Positions 1 through 11,198 are shown, counted from the first letter of the stretch. The stretch is 64,000 bases of DNA from Nymphalis io (GCF_905147045.1 NC_065894.1:11135501-11199500), one strand, 5' to 3'. Numbers and translations are program-made. Notes: a model not told the origin generated them from the letters alone.

Positions 1-2407
1 GCCTCGCTCCTTAAAATAAATAAAAAAAACCTCAGTAGCTAACAGCGATGTAAAATTCGAAGGTTCAATCTTGACCGCTTTGGACTATTGTCGTCCGCAC
101 TCGATCACAATTTTTACGCTCAATTAAAGGAAATAAACGAAATATTAAAATTTATTTGAAAGCAAGCAAGCATTCTGTGCTTTATTTTTTAAGTTTTTTA
201 AGTAAAAACAACTTCTTGAAATTTGCATGTGTCAGATATATCGGAGAACAAACTCGCATGCAGGAATGTGCTCCAAACCTTTTTGAAAGAACCCTCTCTC
301 CTTTACATACCAGTATTTATTATTACGCTATTTCTTTACTTCTAATAAATGATTTAAAATAAATTTCTATATTTTTCTATATTTGTTTTCCTCTTAATAA
401 AAACCAATCATGCTATTGAAACAGAATCAGAAATGATCTTCATACTTCGGTATTTCATTGTTATCTGTATGTCAAATGTTTTCAAAGAATTATCTACAAC
501 TATAGTTTATATATTTTGCGAATTAACACCTAAGATAATTCAGGATTATCAAATATTTAACGTTGGTGGTTAGCATAACAGAAGCTATTTGAGTAAATAT
601 CATAAGACCTTGTAATATGTTGTTACATGCTATGTATATAGGCTGTTACATGACAGTTACAGGGCTGCCAACCTTACGTTTCTAAGCCGAATTTACTCTT
701 TTCAGTTTGAGATACATGTTCCACATATTACCGCCAAGTGAAATAAATTTAAACTATAATTACATGGCTGACTATGATTCCAGTTCCCAATGTGGAATTA
801 TTCTTTAAAAACAAACTCGCTAAACTTGGAAGATGTGTTATTGACTGCAATAAGTATTATGTTTGAAGGAGACAAGCTATCAAAATACGGTAGCACCGTA
901 AGACTATTTATCATTTTAATATTTGGTCATCGAGAGTCAAAATCGTTTCTTACGAAATAGGTTTACGTATGCATCATGTGTCTGATTGGTTAATTGTCAA
1001 ATAGAATCACAATCACGTTCAAGTTGAAAGCATGATCTTGATTAAGAGAACACGCCTTCGGCTTCCACTGTAAGTGGTGAAAGTGAATGTTTGACAATCA
1101 GCTTGACAGTCAGGTCAAGTCATATGCGCTGATACCGTCCTGATACAAAATTAAGACTACGAAAGATTTCTATTGAAATAATTTATTGTAATTATTTTTT
1201 AATATCAATTATTTATTTATTCATTCTTATAAATACATACGTAATATAATAAGGAGGGAAGGAAAATATAGGAAGTGCCCTTAAGTCGTTTGTCGCAGTT
1301 CTTAGTATATATAGTATATGTATTAATGAACTTAATAAAAAAAAAAAACGCTAACGAATAAGATCAATAAAAAAAAGTGCCTCATATCAAACGGACAGTC
1401 AGTTGTCGGCAATGCACTTTTTAAAGAACGTAAAATTTTATATAATTAAAAACAAACGCTTGATGTTACATAGTCCTCATCAGTATACCCGTGTTACACT
1501 GCTGGTTAGAAGCCGCGGAAGCACAAGACAAACATAAATACAGACCCGCATGTCTTACACAAATATTTTCCCGCGGTCCACCCAGATATAATTATATAAA
1601 AGAATGACAAGCAAAACAACAATGTTACCACCATTCAAATTTTTTATTAAAGCCTATACCCACATGTACCCAGTACGTCACATTGACTGAGACCTATCGC
1701 TAAACGACACTACAAAAACTACTGAAGCATACAAAGAGTATGAGATAAAGGCAGTAAGAATAGATTTTAAGAGATTTTAGAGAGAAAAAGAAGATTGCAA
1801 ATTATATACGATTTACTGTCAAATTGTGTCAGACATTTTTTGTCTTGTATTATCGACTATCAAGGAATTACCAAAATTTGTGAAACTTTTGTGAAAGTGA
1901 AACTTTTAGTCTGGTGGGTTACAGAGGTATTGCGATGGAATTTCATTGTAATACTGCTTACAACGAAATATATATATACAATACGCGAAGTTATTATTAA
2001 CGCAACGACGTCGGAGAAGAAAGCTAGCAAAATAGAAAAAATACTACTAATATATATTATTTTTCTTTCTCCAACAAACTAGTGTTTGACTTGTGATTCA
2101 ATTTTACATAAACCTTGTAAGCCTTTATGTGTGTAAAATATTTTCACATGCCGCATTTTATATCGCTATGTAAGCGATCGTTAATTTTAATTATCGTTAA
2201 CCCGTGTAAAGGACCATCGATGATACAAATTATTTTCGTTCGTAAAAGCATATTTTATAATGAATTTGCACACGACATTTGATGATCGGATACAGGGGGA
2301 TTTAATCAGAATTTGAATAATTGGAGACAAGAAACAAAACGTCACGCACACCTATTGGACTATAATTTGATGTTACTACGACAAATCCCACCTACGTACG
2401 AAGCGCT
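1..2407. other. AT-rich, no gene seen
   Basis: Intronic or intergenic DNA. The longest frames (156-362 and 1795-2082) read as chance AT-rich translations without splice or start support. Confidence 0.6.
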
Positions 2408-2650
2408 TTGAATCCACATTCATCATTCGCACTGCGAAACTATGGAATGCTTTGCCACATTCATCATTCGCACTGCGAAACTATGGAATGCTTTGCCTGA
2501 GTCCGTATTTCCTGATAGGTACAACGTTGGTGTCTTTAAATCCAGAGTGAACAGGTTTCTTTTAGGCAAGCGTGCTCCGTCTTAGACCGTGTCGATGCTT
2601 AAGATCAGGCAAGTCAACGGTCAAACAATTGCCTATTAAGTGTAAAAAAA
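2408..2650 (+). mobile_element. 3' end of a non-LTR retrotransposon (LINE) ORF2
   Basis: The frame from 2461 reads FIIRTAKLWNALPESVFPD and ends KSRVNRFLLGKRAPS, with a TAG at 2582-2584. This is the typical C-terminal end of a lepidopteran LINE ORF2 of the Jockey/CR1 type; the motif LWNALP...VF...K..VNR.LLGKR is seen again at 48530-48640. A short untranslated tail and A-rich end (TGTAAAAAAAA) follow. A 41-bp tandem duplication (2414-2454 and 2455-2495) lies in the coding part and breaks the frame. The element is heavily 5'-truncated and dead. Confidence 0.75.
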
Positions 2651-2689
2651 ATCCTTCTCGAAGCATCCCGGAGTTTAGAAGTTGAGTGT

Positions 2690-2830
2690 TTACCACCCGC
2701 GTTTCGGAAAGCATACAACCGTTGGTCCTGAACCTGATCTATCCGGTCGTGTCCGATCGCCAAATCGGATTATGACAGTGTCACAATAGAGTGCACCTGT
2801 GTCTGCGCACGCACTTGTGCACTCTATTCT
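2690..2830 (+). mobile_element. Family C SINE-like fragment, tail half
   Basis: It shares GGTCGTGTC and the CCGTTGGTCCTGAACC region, and the hairpin-like GAGTGCACCTGTGTCTGCG, with the reverse complement of the copies at 10018, 15535 and 43085. It therefore has the orientation of the head-first copy at 8016. The tRNA-like head is missing. It sits directly after the LINE tail ending at 2650. Confidence 0.6.
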
Positions 2831-3231
2831 CTATTTATTGAAAACGCTGTGATCGAAATCGTTCAGGAAACATGAACAAAAGAATCTCCACTTTTATAAT
2901 AAAGGTTACTACGACTTATTACGAGTTATATATTGAGAACACGGGGATATATAGTTTATTTTTTGTTAAAAACACAAACTACATAATATGTAAAAAATAC
3001 AGAGTAGGTGATAAAATATTGTAATAGTTTATTTTCATTTTATTCAAATAAAATATGGAAAGTTACGAGTCGCAGATCTTATAATTTTAAACGAACAAAT
3101 GTTTTATATTTCGTAATCATTCATTCCGTTTATTAATAATTTGGTTTAAATTTTAGTATTCATATTTATTAAGTTTATCTATAAAGGTGTATATTCAAAA
3201 ATAAAGCAATAAGGCAACTTTTTATAAATAA

Positions 3232-3270
3232 TAATGAGACGAGCGAAGCTCAGTTGCCCAGGTTGCAATC
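3232..3270. repeat. Retroposon-tail motif
   Basis: GACGAGCGAAGCTCAGTTGCCC matches a tail motif recurring in this window (25515, 33655, 55110, 59990, 61560) at the edges of lepidopteran non-autonomous elements. Only the tail is recognisable. Confidence 0.4.
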
Positions 3271-3457
3271 TGTAGATAATATAACAACAATAAATTGTTA
3301 CGCGAGAAACTCACTTTTTTTCTTACGAGTATATTTATGTTTCTTTGTTTCGTCTGCTGTTCTAAGCTATTCATTTAATTGAGGTGAAACCTTGTACAGT
3401 TGTTGAAACTTGCATGTAGGTTCCAGGTATGTTACCATCACCGTACAAAAGATAGAA

Positions 3458-3605
3458 ATCATCATCATCACCCTTTTCGCGTCCACTGCTGGACATATGT
3501 CTCTCCAATGGCACGCCATCTCGATTTTCAGCTCTTAATCTCCAACCGCTGCCACCTCCAGCTAGGTGGAGTGACGATATACGCAAGGTGGCTGGCAGCG
3601 GTTGG
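3458..3605 (-). mobile_element. 3' end of an RTE-like LINE with ATG/ATC repeat tail
   Basis: Read on the minus strand, the frame includes WRLRAENRDG and then CAGCAGTGGACG followed by a GAT-repeat tail (ATCATCATCATCA on the plus strand at 3458-3470). In my knowledge, a C-terminal W-R plus N-R-D pattern followed by GTCCAGCAGTGGACG and (ATG)n is common at the 3' end of RTE-type LINEs in Lepidoptera. A hairpin (3542-3554 pairing with 3593-3605) shows that part of the tail was duplicated in inverted orientation. Confidence 0.55.
3542..3605. repeat. Inverted repeat in LINE tail
   Basis: CCAACCGCTGCCA (3542-3554) pairs perfectly with TGGCAGCGGTTGG (3593-3605). A nested CCACCT/AGGTGG pair lies inside. 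Confidence 0.85.
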
Positions 3606-4049
3606 AAAAGATGGAAAAGATCATCAGATTTTTGGCAGACGTGTGTGTGTTTATACTAACACTGTATCCTGATTAAAAATATATAATATATAAAATATCC
3701 TATTGATCGTTAATTAACATTTCCATTGTCGCTGTCCAATTACAAAATTTTGCAAAACCGTTGTTATTAAACGAAACAGATATTTTTTTAAATTGAAAAA
3801 TATTTCGACAAGAAATCGTTTTTTCAGACATTCAGTTTAACTAGTAAACATATTTTTTACGAAAAAACCGAAAACAATACAATTTAGTTTTGTAGTTATT
3901 GGGTTTTTATGGTCTATTTATTTATATATATACTTGCAACGTATGAATATTCTATTCTAAATATGTATATCATCATGTTCTAATAAAATAATTTCATAGA
4001 AAATAAAACAATTATGAACAGGATCAAAAAATAATCTTATCGGTCCCCC

Positions 4050-4145
4050 GAATTCTTATGCAAGGTTCTTGACGTCATAGTCCAGGGGGACGCCCTTACC
4101 TCCCTGGGGGTGTCGACGTTTGCATGACGTATTCATGCAAAAACA
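4050..4145. other. GC-rich dyad with GACGTC motifs
   Basis: TTGACGTCATAG, CCAGGGGGACGCCC and TCCCTGGGGGTGTCGACG form an imperfect dyad, followed by GCATGACGTATTCATGC. On the minus strand a short frame (KRRHPQGGKGVPLDYDVKNL) crosses it. It may be a short repeat or a regulatory patch. Confidence 0.3.
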
Positions 4146-4544
4146 GTGTTACTCGAGGTCAGCTACATATTGCATATATGCATAGATACACGTATTATAT
4201 TACTTTAGTGATTTGAAACAACGATAGCAACTGACCTATGAAACGATTATGATTTTTTTAAACAACATTGATCAAATATTTAATTTTAAAATAAATCATT
4301 GATATGTCAAACGCCATCGAAAGCGTAAACGTTCAATTAAAATGACGTCAAAATACTTATCAATGGCTTTTATTTTTGCATTGTGTACATTCATCACATT
4401 ATTGTATTCGTATAAAATATATTATGTACTTACGAACTTCAATGTTTCCATATACGTATGCCACCATTTTAGGACTAATCTCGATAGAAGATTTTAAATT
4501 CCAGCATTTTAAGTGTTATATGACGTCATTAAAACTATTTTAGA

Positions 4545-4735
4545 CAGCGAGTAAATGGACCACCATATGGTGAGTAGTAACCACCTTAAGTAAATATCAC
4601 TTCTTACATTGAATACGTCAGCCACCACGGGATCTAAGACGTTTGGTCTCTTGTGCCTGTTATAATACTAGTTTATTTACCCTTTACAAAGGTACAAGTT
4701 ACAATAGGTAACCAGTGACAACCCCAGAAATTATT
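4545..4735 (+). mobile_element. Family B element, old copy
   Basis: GACCACCATATGGTGAGTAG, CCACCACGGGATCTAAGACG and CTTGTGCCTGTTATAATAC follow the family B order; the 3' third is unrecognisable. Confidence 0.5.
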
Positions 4736-5139
4736 CAGTCTTAACATATTCGAATCGAATTAGATTTCACACGACTACCCCCGATCAATAGCCACCTTGG
4801 GAATTGTACTTAATCTTGGTACTTTTATCATTTAGCATAACTGCAGTAAGGACAAAGGTATCTTCATTAAGCTTCATCTTCACGAGCTAATTAGCAGAAA
4901 CACAGATGATTTCTATGAAAGGCCGCGCGAATAAAAGATGACTTTTTTAACTCGACGGATTATCCGAAAATGCTTCTATATTTTATAGACATTCTAAATT
5001 CATGATCCCACTTTATATAAAGCCTTTAGCATTTGGAGATGTCATTTTGTAATTATGATTTTCAAAACATAACGATGTTCTGAACTTAAAAATGAATGGA
5101 GTGATTTTGATGTCGTTTTTATTTTCCTTTTGATAACAG

Positions 5140-5300
5140 TAGCGCTATGTAATAACAAACTCAAAAGTCACCGCAGAAAACGGTCGTGAAATTTCACAAA
5201 GTGATATGCGACATTAATCATTATAATTATAATATTTCAAAAATACACGCATCAAAATAGTATATCAACATACGTCGGTTGTCTGCTTTACGGGTGAGTA
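5140..5300 (+). repeat. Unnamed dispersed element, copy 1 of 3
   Basis: Shares AACAAACTC, a CGGTCGT region, AATACACGCATCAAAATAGT and GTCGGTTGTC then ACGGGTGAGTAA with 13385-13545 (reverse) and 53465-53630. No promoter boxes or terminal repeats are obvious. Confidence 0.7.
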
Positions 5301-5345
5301 ATGAAGGAGTTCTTATCTAATAGCAACGCAGGAATGATAGAATGT

Positions 5346-5402
5346 GTCAGTAACAACCTGTCCCACTGCTGGGCTAAGGCCCCCTCTCCATTTTGAGGAG
5401 GA
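5346..5402 (-). mobile_element. Family A SINE 3' fragment, minus copy of an inverted pair
   Basis: AACCTGTCCCACTGCTGGGC plus CCTCTCCATTTTGAGGAG is the 3' end of family A. It stops 16 bases before the plus-strand copy, so two partial copies lie tail to head. Confidence 0.7.
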
Positions 5403-5417
5403 TATTCCATATAATAA

Positions 5418-5672
5418 TAGCCGAGATGGCTCAGTGGTTAGAACGCGTGAATCTTAACCGATGATCATGGGTTTCATCATGGATGACCCGGGCAAGCACC
5501 ACTGAATTTTCATGTGCTTAATTTGTATTTATAATTCATCTCGTGCTTGACGGTGAAGGAAAACACCGTGAGGAAACCTGCATGTGTCGAATTTCACTGA
5601 AATACTGCCACATGTGTATTCTACCAACCCGCATTGGAACAGCGTGGTGGAATGAGCTTCAAACCTTCTAAT
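5418..5672 (+). mobile_element. Family A SINE, plus copy of an inverted pair
   Basis: Head AGCCGAGATGGCTCAGTGG through to GCGTGGTGGAATGAGCTTC, with the B box disturbed by a small insertion (GTTTCATCATGGATG). Confidence 0.8.
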
Positions 5673-5689
5673 GTGTCAACTTTGCCTAA

Positions 5690-6262
5690 AATTAAAGATT
5701 ATTTGAAGAACAATAAACATTGTTATTTTTCTTAATTTAAAATAACAAACACTTCAAAACATAACTTTTTTTTCCTTTAAAGGCAGTGTCAGACTGTCGT
5801 CATTGTGAATAGATGTCATCCATATTTTATTTCACTACATAACCACTCAACTCGCTGCATGTTAAGCGACTGGAAATTATGGTGTTTACGTTTGAAAATG
5901 TGAAAATATTCCCTGATATTCAGTTAGTTTTATTTTTGTAGCATTAATTTTGTCAGTTAAACAACCATATTACTTATTAAAAAATGGCAATTTACACCGA
6001 CGAGTAAATATTATTTAATGCGTTGTGAAATCGTGCATTAATGATGTTCGTGATACCATTTTATTATAAGAAAGTAATTTAACTATCAATATTTTTTTAT
6101 TTAATCAATGTGCTGAAAATAACTACGAATTATTTTCTATAATAGATTGTATTGTCGCTAGCACCAACTGTGTGCAAGATTTGAGCTCAATAGATTGGAT
6201 TAAACTCTTTTAAATTTTTTTCACAAGATTTGACCCACACATACATAATATGTGAAGGTAAA
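5690..6262. other. AT-rich, no gene seen
   Basis: Nothing recognisable between the SINE at 5672 and the candidate exon at 6266, apart from the CACAAG acceptor-like site near 6228. Confidence 0.6.
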
Positions 6263-6265
6263 TAA

Positions 6266-6480
6266 ATTTGTGACATCGACCACATTGTTGCGGGTTTAAA
6301 AGTAGATGCCACACTTCGGTCCATAATAGGTGTGATAGCACACCTTGGTAATGAAACGATCGCCTCGTGGCTATTTCTTTTTATACTGAAAATTTGTAAA
6401 CAATTACAACACATAGTAAAAACAAATCCCGCTGAGTTATCGTCGGTTCCGATAGTAGTTTCTAATTTGACAATCAATGA
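6266..6480 (+). CDS. Candidate internal exon or decayed gene fragment
   Basis: A frame stays open for 71 codons from a TAA at 6263-6265 to a strong donor, CAATGA|GTAAGTG, at 6481. It includes the stretches CDIDHIVAGLKVDATLRS, IIGVIAHLGNETIASWLF and SVPIVVSNLTIN. The amino-acid mix looks like a real protein with one hydrophobic segment (SWLFLFILK). There is no acceptor after the TAA. A pyrimidine tract followed by CACAAG lies 40 to 60 bases further up, and the peptide upstream continues sensibly in a neighbouring frame (FTRFDPHIHNM). This suggests a small frameshift, so it may be a pseudogene fragment or degraded transposon ORF. The opposite strand is also open for 96 codons (6187-6477), probably as the mirror of this frame. 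I do not recognise the family. Confidence 0.35.
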
Positions 6481-7414
6481 GTAAGTGTAATGCTTCTATG
6501 TTGAACAAAAATTTTTTATTTAATATAAAACTATATATCTTAAATAATAATAATATCAATAAATAAGCAAACGAAGGGCACGATAACACTTTTGTGGAGA
6601 CTACAAGATAACATTAAAAAAATCTATGTATTAATAAAGTCGATCGCGTGAAAAAAAAATAAGCAAACAAACACACGTTTGTATGTATAATACAATATTA
6701 GTATACATGACAAATATTAGTTTAGCGTTGGTCATGTAAACAAAAAAAAAATACGTAAAATTATTTAATAATATCTTAATAATTTAACAATTTTATCTAC
6801 TCAGTTTGTATATTTTTTTAAAGAAATTAACTAATAATTTAAAATATGCTCCATAAACTTGTTTATAAAGCTTTTCAACCAAACATTTATTCTGTTTTCT
6901 TTTCCTGGTTTGTTATAAGAAAAATTTTAGTTTCGAATTTTAATTACTGAAATGTTTTAATAAATCTTTTTATTTCAGCTACGTCTGGTTTCCAGTTTCA
7001 ACGCTTTCTAACATTTCATAGACATTTTCAGCGGAATTATTCTTTGAGATATGATTTTTCAAAATTTAACCCTTAAATAGAGTAACCATAACTTTAATTA
7101 GTAAAATTTAGGCATAATGAGACTAAAATTTCAAAGTTGAATTTTAATACAGCGCGTTTCCGTAACGTAACGTTTCTGACACATTTGTGTGAAAAATAGG
7201 TTTCACTTTTGATTCGTGTAGTGTGTTGATATTCACATGTTTAAAAAATATGTACTCAAAACAATTGTTTTATTCACATTTATATTATTTACATTATTCT
7301 TTATTTTGCTGGAAATATCTTATTAAGGTTCTCAATTATGTATGAAGCTACGGGTCCAAGATACTTGTACCATACTAGTTTAACAAAAAAGAAAACTTGT
7401 TCATGAGAACTCAC
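6481..7414. other. AT-rich, no gene seen
   Basis: Homopolymer-rich DNA without repeats I know. It would be the first intron of the gene starting at 7489, on the minus strand. Confidence 0.6.
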
Positions 7415-7489
7415 CGAATACGCCTTTATTCTTTCTGGGTCAACGTCGTGTTGCGAGCGCGTCTGCGCGCGCGGCGATGACGATACCAT
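7415..7489 (-). CDS. First coding exon (alternative N-terminus), product unknown
   Basis: A 25-codon exon on the minus strand starts with an ATG in a good context (AGATCATGG). An in-frame TAG lies six bases upstream, which fixes this Met as the start. It ends at a strong donor, TATTCG|GTGAGT, in phase 0. The peptide begins MVSSSPRAQTRS and ends HDVDPERIKAYS. The 40 bases after the ATG are CpG-rich, in contrast to the AT-rich flanks, as expected near an insect promoter. The end of the peptide (P-E-R-I-K-A-Y-S) can be aligned with the end of the exon at 62447-62572 (I-D-S-I-K-K-Y-Q), and both exons leave in phase 0. I infer an alternative first exon of the same gene, spliced to a shared exon at or beyond the left edge. 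It could equally be an unrelated gene. The open frame past the donor, down to 7301, is intron read-through. Confidence 0.6.
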
Positions 7490-7610
7490 GATCTATAGAT
7501 CACGAATCGCTCACAATACACTAACTGTGTCGACACATATCACTAAAATTTCATTTCGAAGTGTTGAATGGCTTAGACTTTGTACGTTAAATGTATTGTC
7601 GTATATCTAA
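7490..7610 (-). promoter_or_regulatory. Candidate promoter and 5' UTR for the 7415-7489 exon
   Basis: This stretch lies directly upstream of the ATG at 7489. On the minus strand it contains ACAGTTAGT, loosely like an arthropod initiator, about 45 bases before the ATG. I see no TATA box at the right distance. Stops in all three frames fit untranslated leader. The call rests on position and the local CpG rise only. Confidence 0.25.
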
Positions 7611-8015
7611 TGCCAATTAAATAATATTAAAAAAATACTCCCTTTTTTTTGTTTGTCAGAGCTTCGGTCAAACAAACAAAATTTATAGTCGAAAAATTCA
7701 GTAGAAGCTATTTCCACAAAGACTTTCCAGCCATAATAACTAAATAGATAATACCAAAAAATAACCAATTAACATCAGAATTATATATTCTTGCAAAGTA
7801 TTAAACTGACAGTTCACAGTTTGAAATTTTAGTTCTATAGTTTCGCGTGTGTGTCGTGCCGAACACGTCCAACACGAATATACAACAAACGAAGTACAAT
7901 AAATTAAATATGTAATTATGAAACAACAGTGAAAGGAATAAGGGTCAAGTTCAAGTACCGCAATGATAGCGTTTTTGTAAGTAATAAATAAAATAACGTG
8001 TAGAAAAACTGAATT

Positions 8016-8280
8016 CTGCGTCTACCTCGTTAGTCTTGTAGCTATCTTATGAGGCTGGAGATCCTGAAGTCCGGGGTTTTAATGCCAGATCTGGCGATTA
8101 AAACTTATTGGACTTTTCTGACAGGAAATTCTCACTAACGAGCCGCAGTTTGGAAGTGTGCCACACTGTTACACTCTCGTACCTCGGAAAGAACGTTAAG
8201 CCGTTGATCTCTCGCAGATTTAACTGAATTATCTCTGATAACAATTAAATGCCGTCTCATCGTATTATCGGAGTAAAGAA
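8016..8280 (+). mobile_element. Family C tRNA-derived SINE, head-first copy
   Basis: The head TACCTCGTTAGTCTTGTAGC with a B-box-like GGGGTTTTAATGCC is followed by TTTTCTGACAGGAAATTCTC and CCGTTGATCTCTCGCAG, ending near GTCTCATCGTATTATCGGAG. It is the reverse orientation of the copy at 10018. Confidence 0.65.
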
Positions 8281-8754
8281 ATGGACGTTGAAGTCAAATT
8301 AGCGTGTTAATGAAAATTACTCAATTTTTTTAAAGTTTTATTTCGTTACATTTATTAAAACTTACGTAGAATATGCAAATAGTATGTGCTATAGAGAGAC
8401 GATAGTATATCAACGGTAACCGCACTGGGTTACCAATCACGGAGTTGTATCAAATACATACAAAGTTAAAAACTAGTTGATCAAATCAATCAGCCACTTG
8501 CACCAATTGACCTCATCATAAAATTGGTAAGTAATATATAAAAAGTCTTATATTTTAGTTTCTTTGCGTATTAAATGCGTACACGCATCGTTTTCCATTG
8601 AATTGAGGTTTCGTACAGTTGTAGTTGCGCGCTTGCGTGAAAGTTTTTGCGTATCGAATATTTGTTTACAAATTTAAAGAAAACATAGCAAGGCATGTCA
8701 CGCTTCATTCAATTAAATTCGTTTAACCTTCAATTAAAAAAGATATAACGTACC

Positions 8755-8840
8755 AAATATTATATATGCGAACGTGTGTTTATATGTTTGTTACACTTTT
8801 ACGACTTAACTACTCAACCTGAAATTTTTAGCAGGCGTGC
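8755..8840. repeat. Edge of a non-autonomous element
   Basis: ATGCGAACGTGTGTTTATAT and GTTTGTTACACTTTTACGAC followed by CTTAACTACTCAACC match the left edge seen at 55385. Confidence 0.35.
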
Positions 8841-10017
8841 AGAAAAGAACATAGGGTTACCTGCCTCCGCCCACCGTCACACGAGGGCGGAAACAATTTA
8901 AAAGTGAAAAAAGGAAATTGACCGCCTGTTACTGACAAGGGGTAATGGCATTTTCTCTTAATAACTGTCAGGTTTCCCTATGAGGTTTTCCTTAGCAGAC
9001 ATACACTTTACTAACCTAACCTTCGGTTAAAGTTTAACTATCCAGCGGAATTAAGTTTAGGACATAACAAATGTATGCATCGTCAGAATGTTTCAGCCTC
9101 CAGTTGTTTGTTCTGCACGTAGCGAATCAATCACGGAGAGTATTACGTACGAACTGGTATCGTGTTTGTCGAATATGTTACGTAATGAGAGTGTATCTAT
9201 TGCATATTGATACGAATGTAAGATGGCTGCCCACATCACAGTGGACAGTTATGTAGATTTAAACTATACATATGCTAATTTAGGAAGAATAATTATAATT
9301 ACACATAGTATGCGTGTTAACCTGCTGTAATGACATATCGTTTAAATAAAGATAAACGTATATCCAAACATATATCCAATTGAGATTACTATGTTTTTTT
9401 CTGTACCCCTAACAACGTGTGTTTAAAATTTTATAATGATCGGTTTAGTAGATGAATCGTGAAAGCATAACAAAAAAACAAACAAACTAACTTTTACATA
9501 ATATATGAATACATATCTAAGAGTCAGCTAGCAATTTACAATCATATAAATGAATTCGTATAGGTCAAATTTATTTGCAAATTTCCTAGCAAGTTCCTCT
9601 CGGTAGACTTACCATCCCAAATCTATTGTTTCAAGTTTAATTACAAGATGCATGATTTATGGAATGGGGACCAGATACCTACTTCAGATAGGCTCAGGTT
9701 AGAGGTTCATTTAAAGCGCGTGTAAAATTACGTAAATTATCAATTTCACTCAGTCGTTTTTTTTGAGTGCTATTCGCATTTTCAATAAATAGTTCAACTG
9801 AACCGCAACCTCGAAGGTAACACGTAGAAAATGGTCAATGTTGTGAGTCGAATAGTATCGCGTAAACGAATGTACTGAAAGATGCCCCAAGATACCCCGA
9901 CAACGTGGATTGGCGCACTTAAATCGTAATATCATGATCGTATTAAACGTGTTTCACTGTATATAATGTCCTCCAGACCGATTTCGACCACGGGAGATTA
10001 GCCAACTGCGCAGGACA
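8841..10017. other. No gene seen
   Basis: Unique-looking AT-rich DNA. The frames at 9071-9256 and 9750-9935 have no support. Confidence 0.55.
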
Positions 10018-10287
10018 TATTATAGTGCACAAGTGTGTGTGCAAACACAGGTCTCATAATCCGATGAGACGGCAATCCGACACGACCGGAAAGAGTTCAG
10101 AACCAACGGCTTTACGTGCTTTGCGAGGCACGGTAGTGTACACACTTCCAACTTCCAGGCTCCGGGCGACTACTGAGATTTTTCTGACAGAAAAACCCAA
10201 AAACTTTTTATTGGCCGACCTGGGAATTGAACGCAGGACCTCCGGGTCTGTGGCCTTACATCAAGCCACTAGACCAACGAGGCAGAA
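10018..10287 (-). mobile_element. Family C tRNA-derived SINE, full length
   Basis: On the minus strand the head is CTGCCTCGTTGGTCTAGTGG (A box) with GCGTTCAATTCCC (B box), then TTTTTCTGTCAGAAAAATC, then the body to GTGTTTGCACACACACTTG. The 93-codon frame through it is not a gene. Confidence 0.78.
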
Positions 10288-10680
10288 AATATATATACAT
10301 AAGTAGTTACTACATACAAATAATACAAATAATCTCATGCAATCTAACGAAATACATAATACAAAGTCCTCTAACTAATGACCCATAAATCATTATATTA
10401 TAATAATAATAATAAACATAAATATAGTTAATCCCCCGAACTTGATTACTACCTGCTGTTTGATTGATAATTAAGAAAAACAATAACGACCTCCCGTATG
10501 AAGGCGAGTGATTACAAGTTCTTTAGCGGTTAAACAATGCTGTGTCTTATGTTTTCGGTGTCAAATCAAAAATTACAGAACGAGAGATCAGTGTCTGAAC
10601 TGAGAACTGCCGCTAATCAACGTTTATAAGTAAAAAATATCTTTTTTTTATAAAATAGTTAGAAAAACAGCGAACTCGTT

Positions 10681-10898
10681 CACCATCACCATTGGCGCCG
10701 TAAGAAATATTCAGCATTGCTTATATCGCCAATGCGCCACAAATCATGTTATATTCTCCGTGCATATAGTTACACAGACTTACTCGCCCCTCCGATCGGA
10801 ACAAACAATACTAAGTTTTGCCGTTTGGCGGTAAAATATTCTAATTTTAGTAGGTGGTACCTACACAGAAGGGCTTGCACGAAGCCTCACCGCCAACT
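10681..10898 (+). mobile_element. Family B element, 5'-truncated, next to a full copy
   Basis: GGCGCCGTAAGAAATATTCA through GGTGGTACCTACACAGAAGG; the GGCGGACGAG start is lacking. A T run separates it from the copy at 10901. Confidence 0.75.
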
Positions 10899-10900
10899 AT

Positions 10901-11198
10901 CTTTTTTTTTTTTTTTTTTATAAAATAGGAAGGCGGACGAGCATATGGGCCACCTGATGGTAAGTGGTCACCAAACGCTCTTAGACATTGGCATTGTAAG
11001 TAATGTCAACCATCGCTTATATAGCCAATGCGCCACCAACCTTGGGAACTAAGATTTTATGTCCCTTGTGCCTGTAATTACACTGGCTCACTCACCCTTC
11101 AAACCGGAACACAACAATATCAAGTATTGCTGTTTTGCGGTAGAATATCTGATGAGTGGGTGGTACCTACCCAGACGAGCTTGCACAAAGCTCTAACA
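10901..11198 (+). mobile_element. Family B SINE-like element, full length
   Basis: A T-rich 5' edge, then AAGGCGGACGAGCATATGGG, GACATTGGCATTGTAAG, AATGCGCCACCAACCTTGGG, CTTGTGCCTGTAATTACACT and TGGTACCTACCCAGACG. It directly follows another partial copy in the same orientation. Open frames here are chance frames through the repeat. Confidence 0.82.

Noticed and set aside
1010..1075. Minus-strand acceptor-like site (CACCACTTACAG) before a 25-codon frame as the shared exon of the 7415 gene
   Set aside because: No donor was found and the frame stops soon; too weak to call.
6187..6477. 96-codon minus-strand frame as a gene
   Set aside because: The plus strand in the same place ends at a perfect donor and reads better; the minus frame is probably its mirror. 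Kept as a finding, not as a gene.
10025..10306. 93-codon plus frame
   Set aside because: Lies within a family C SINE read against its head orientation.
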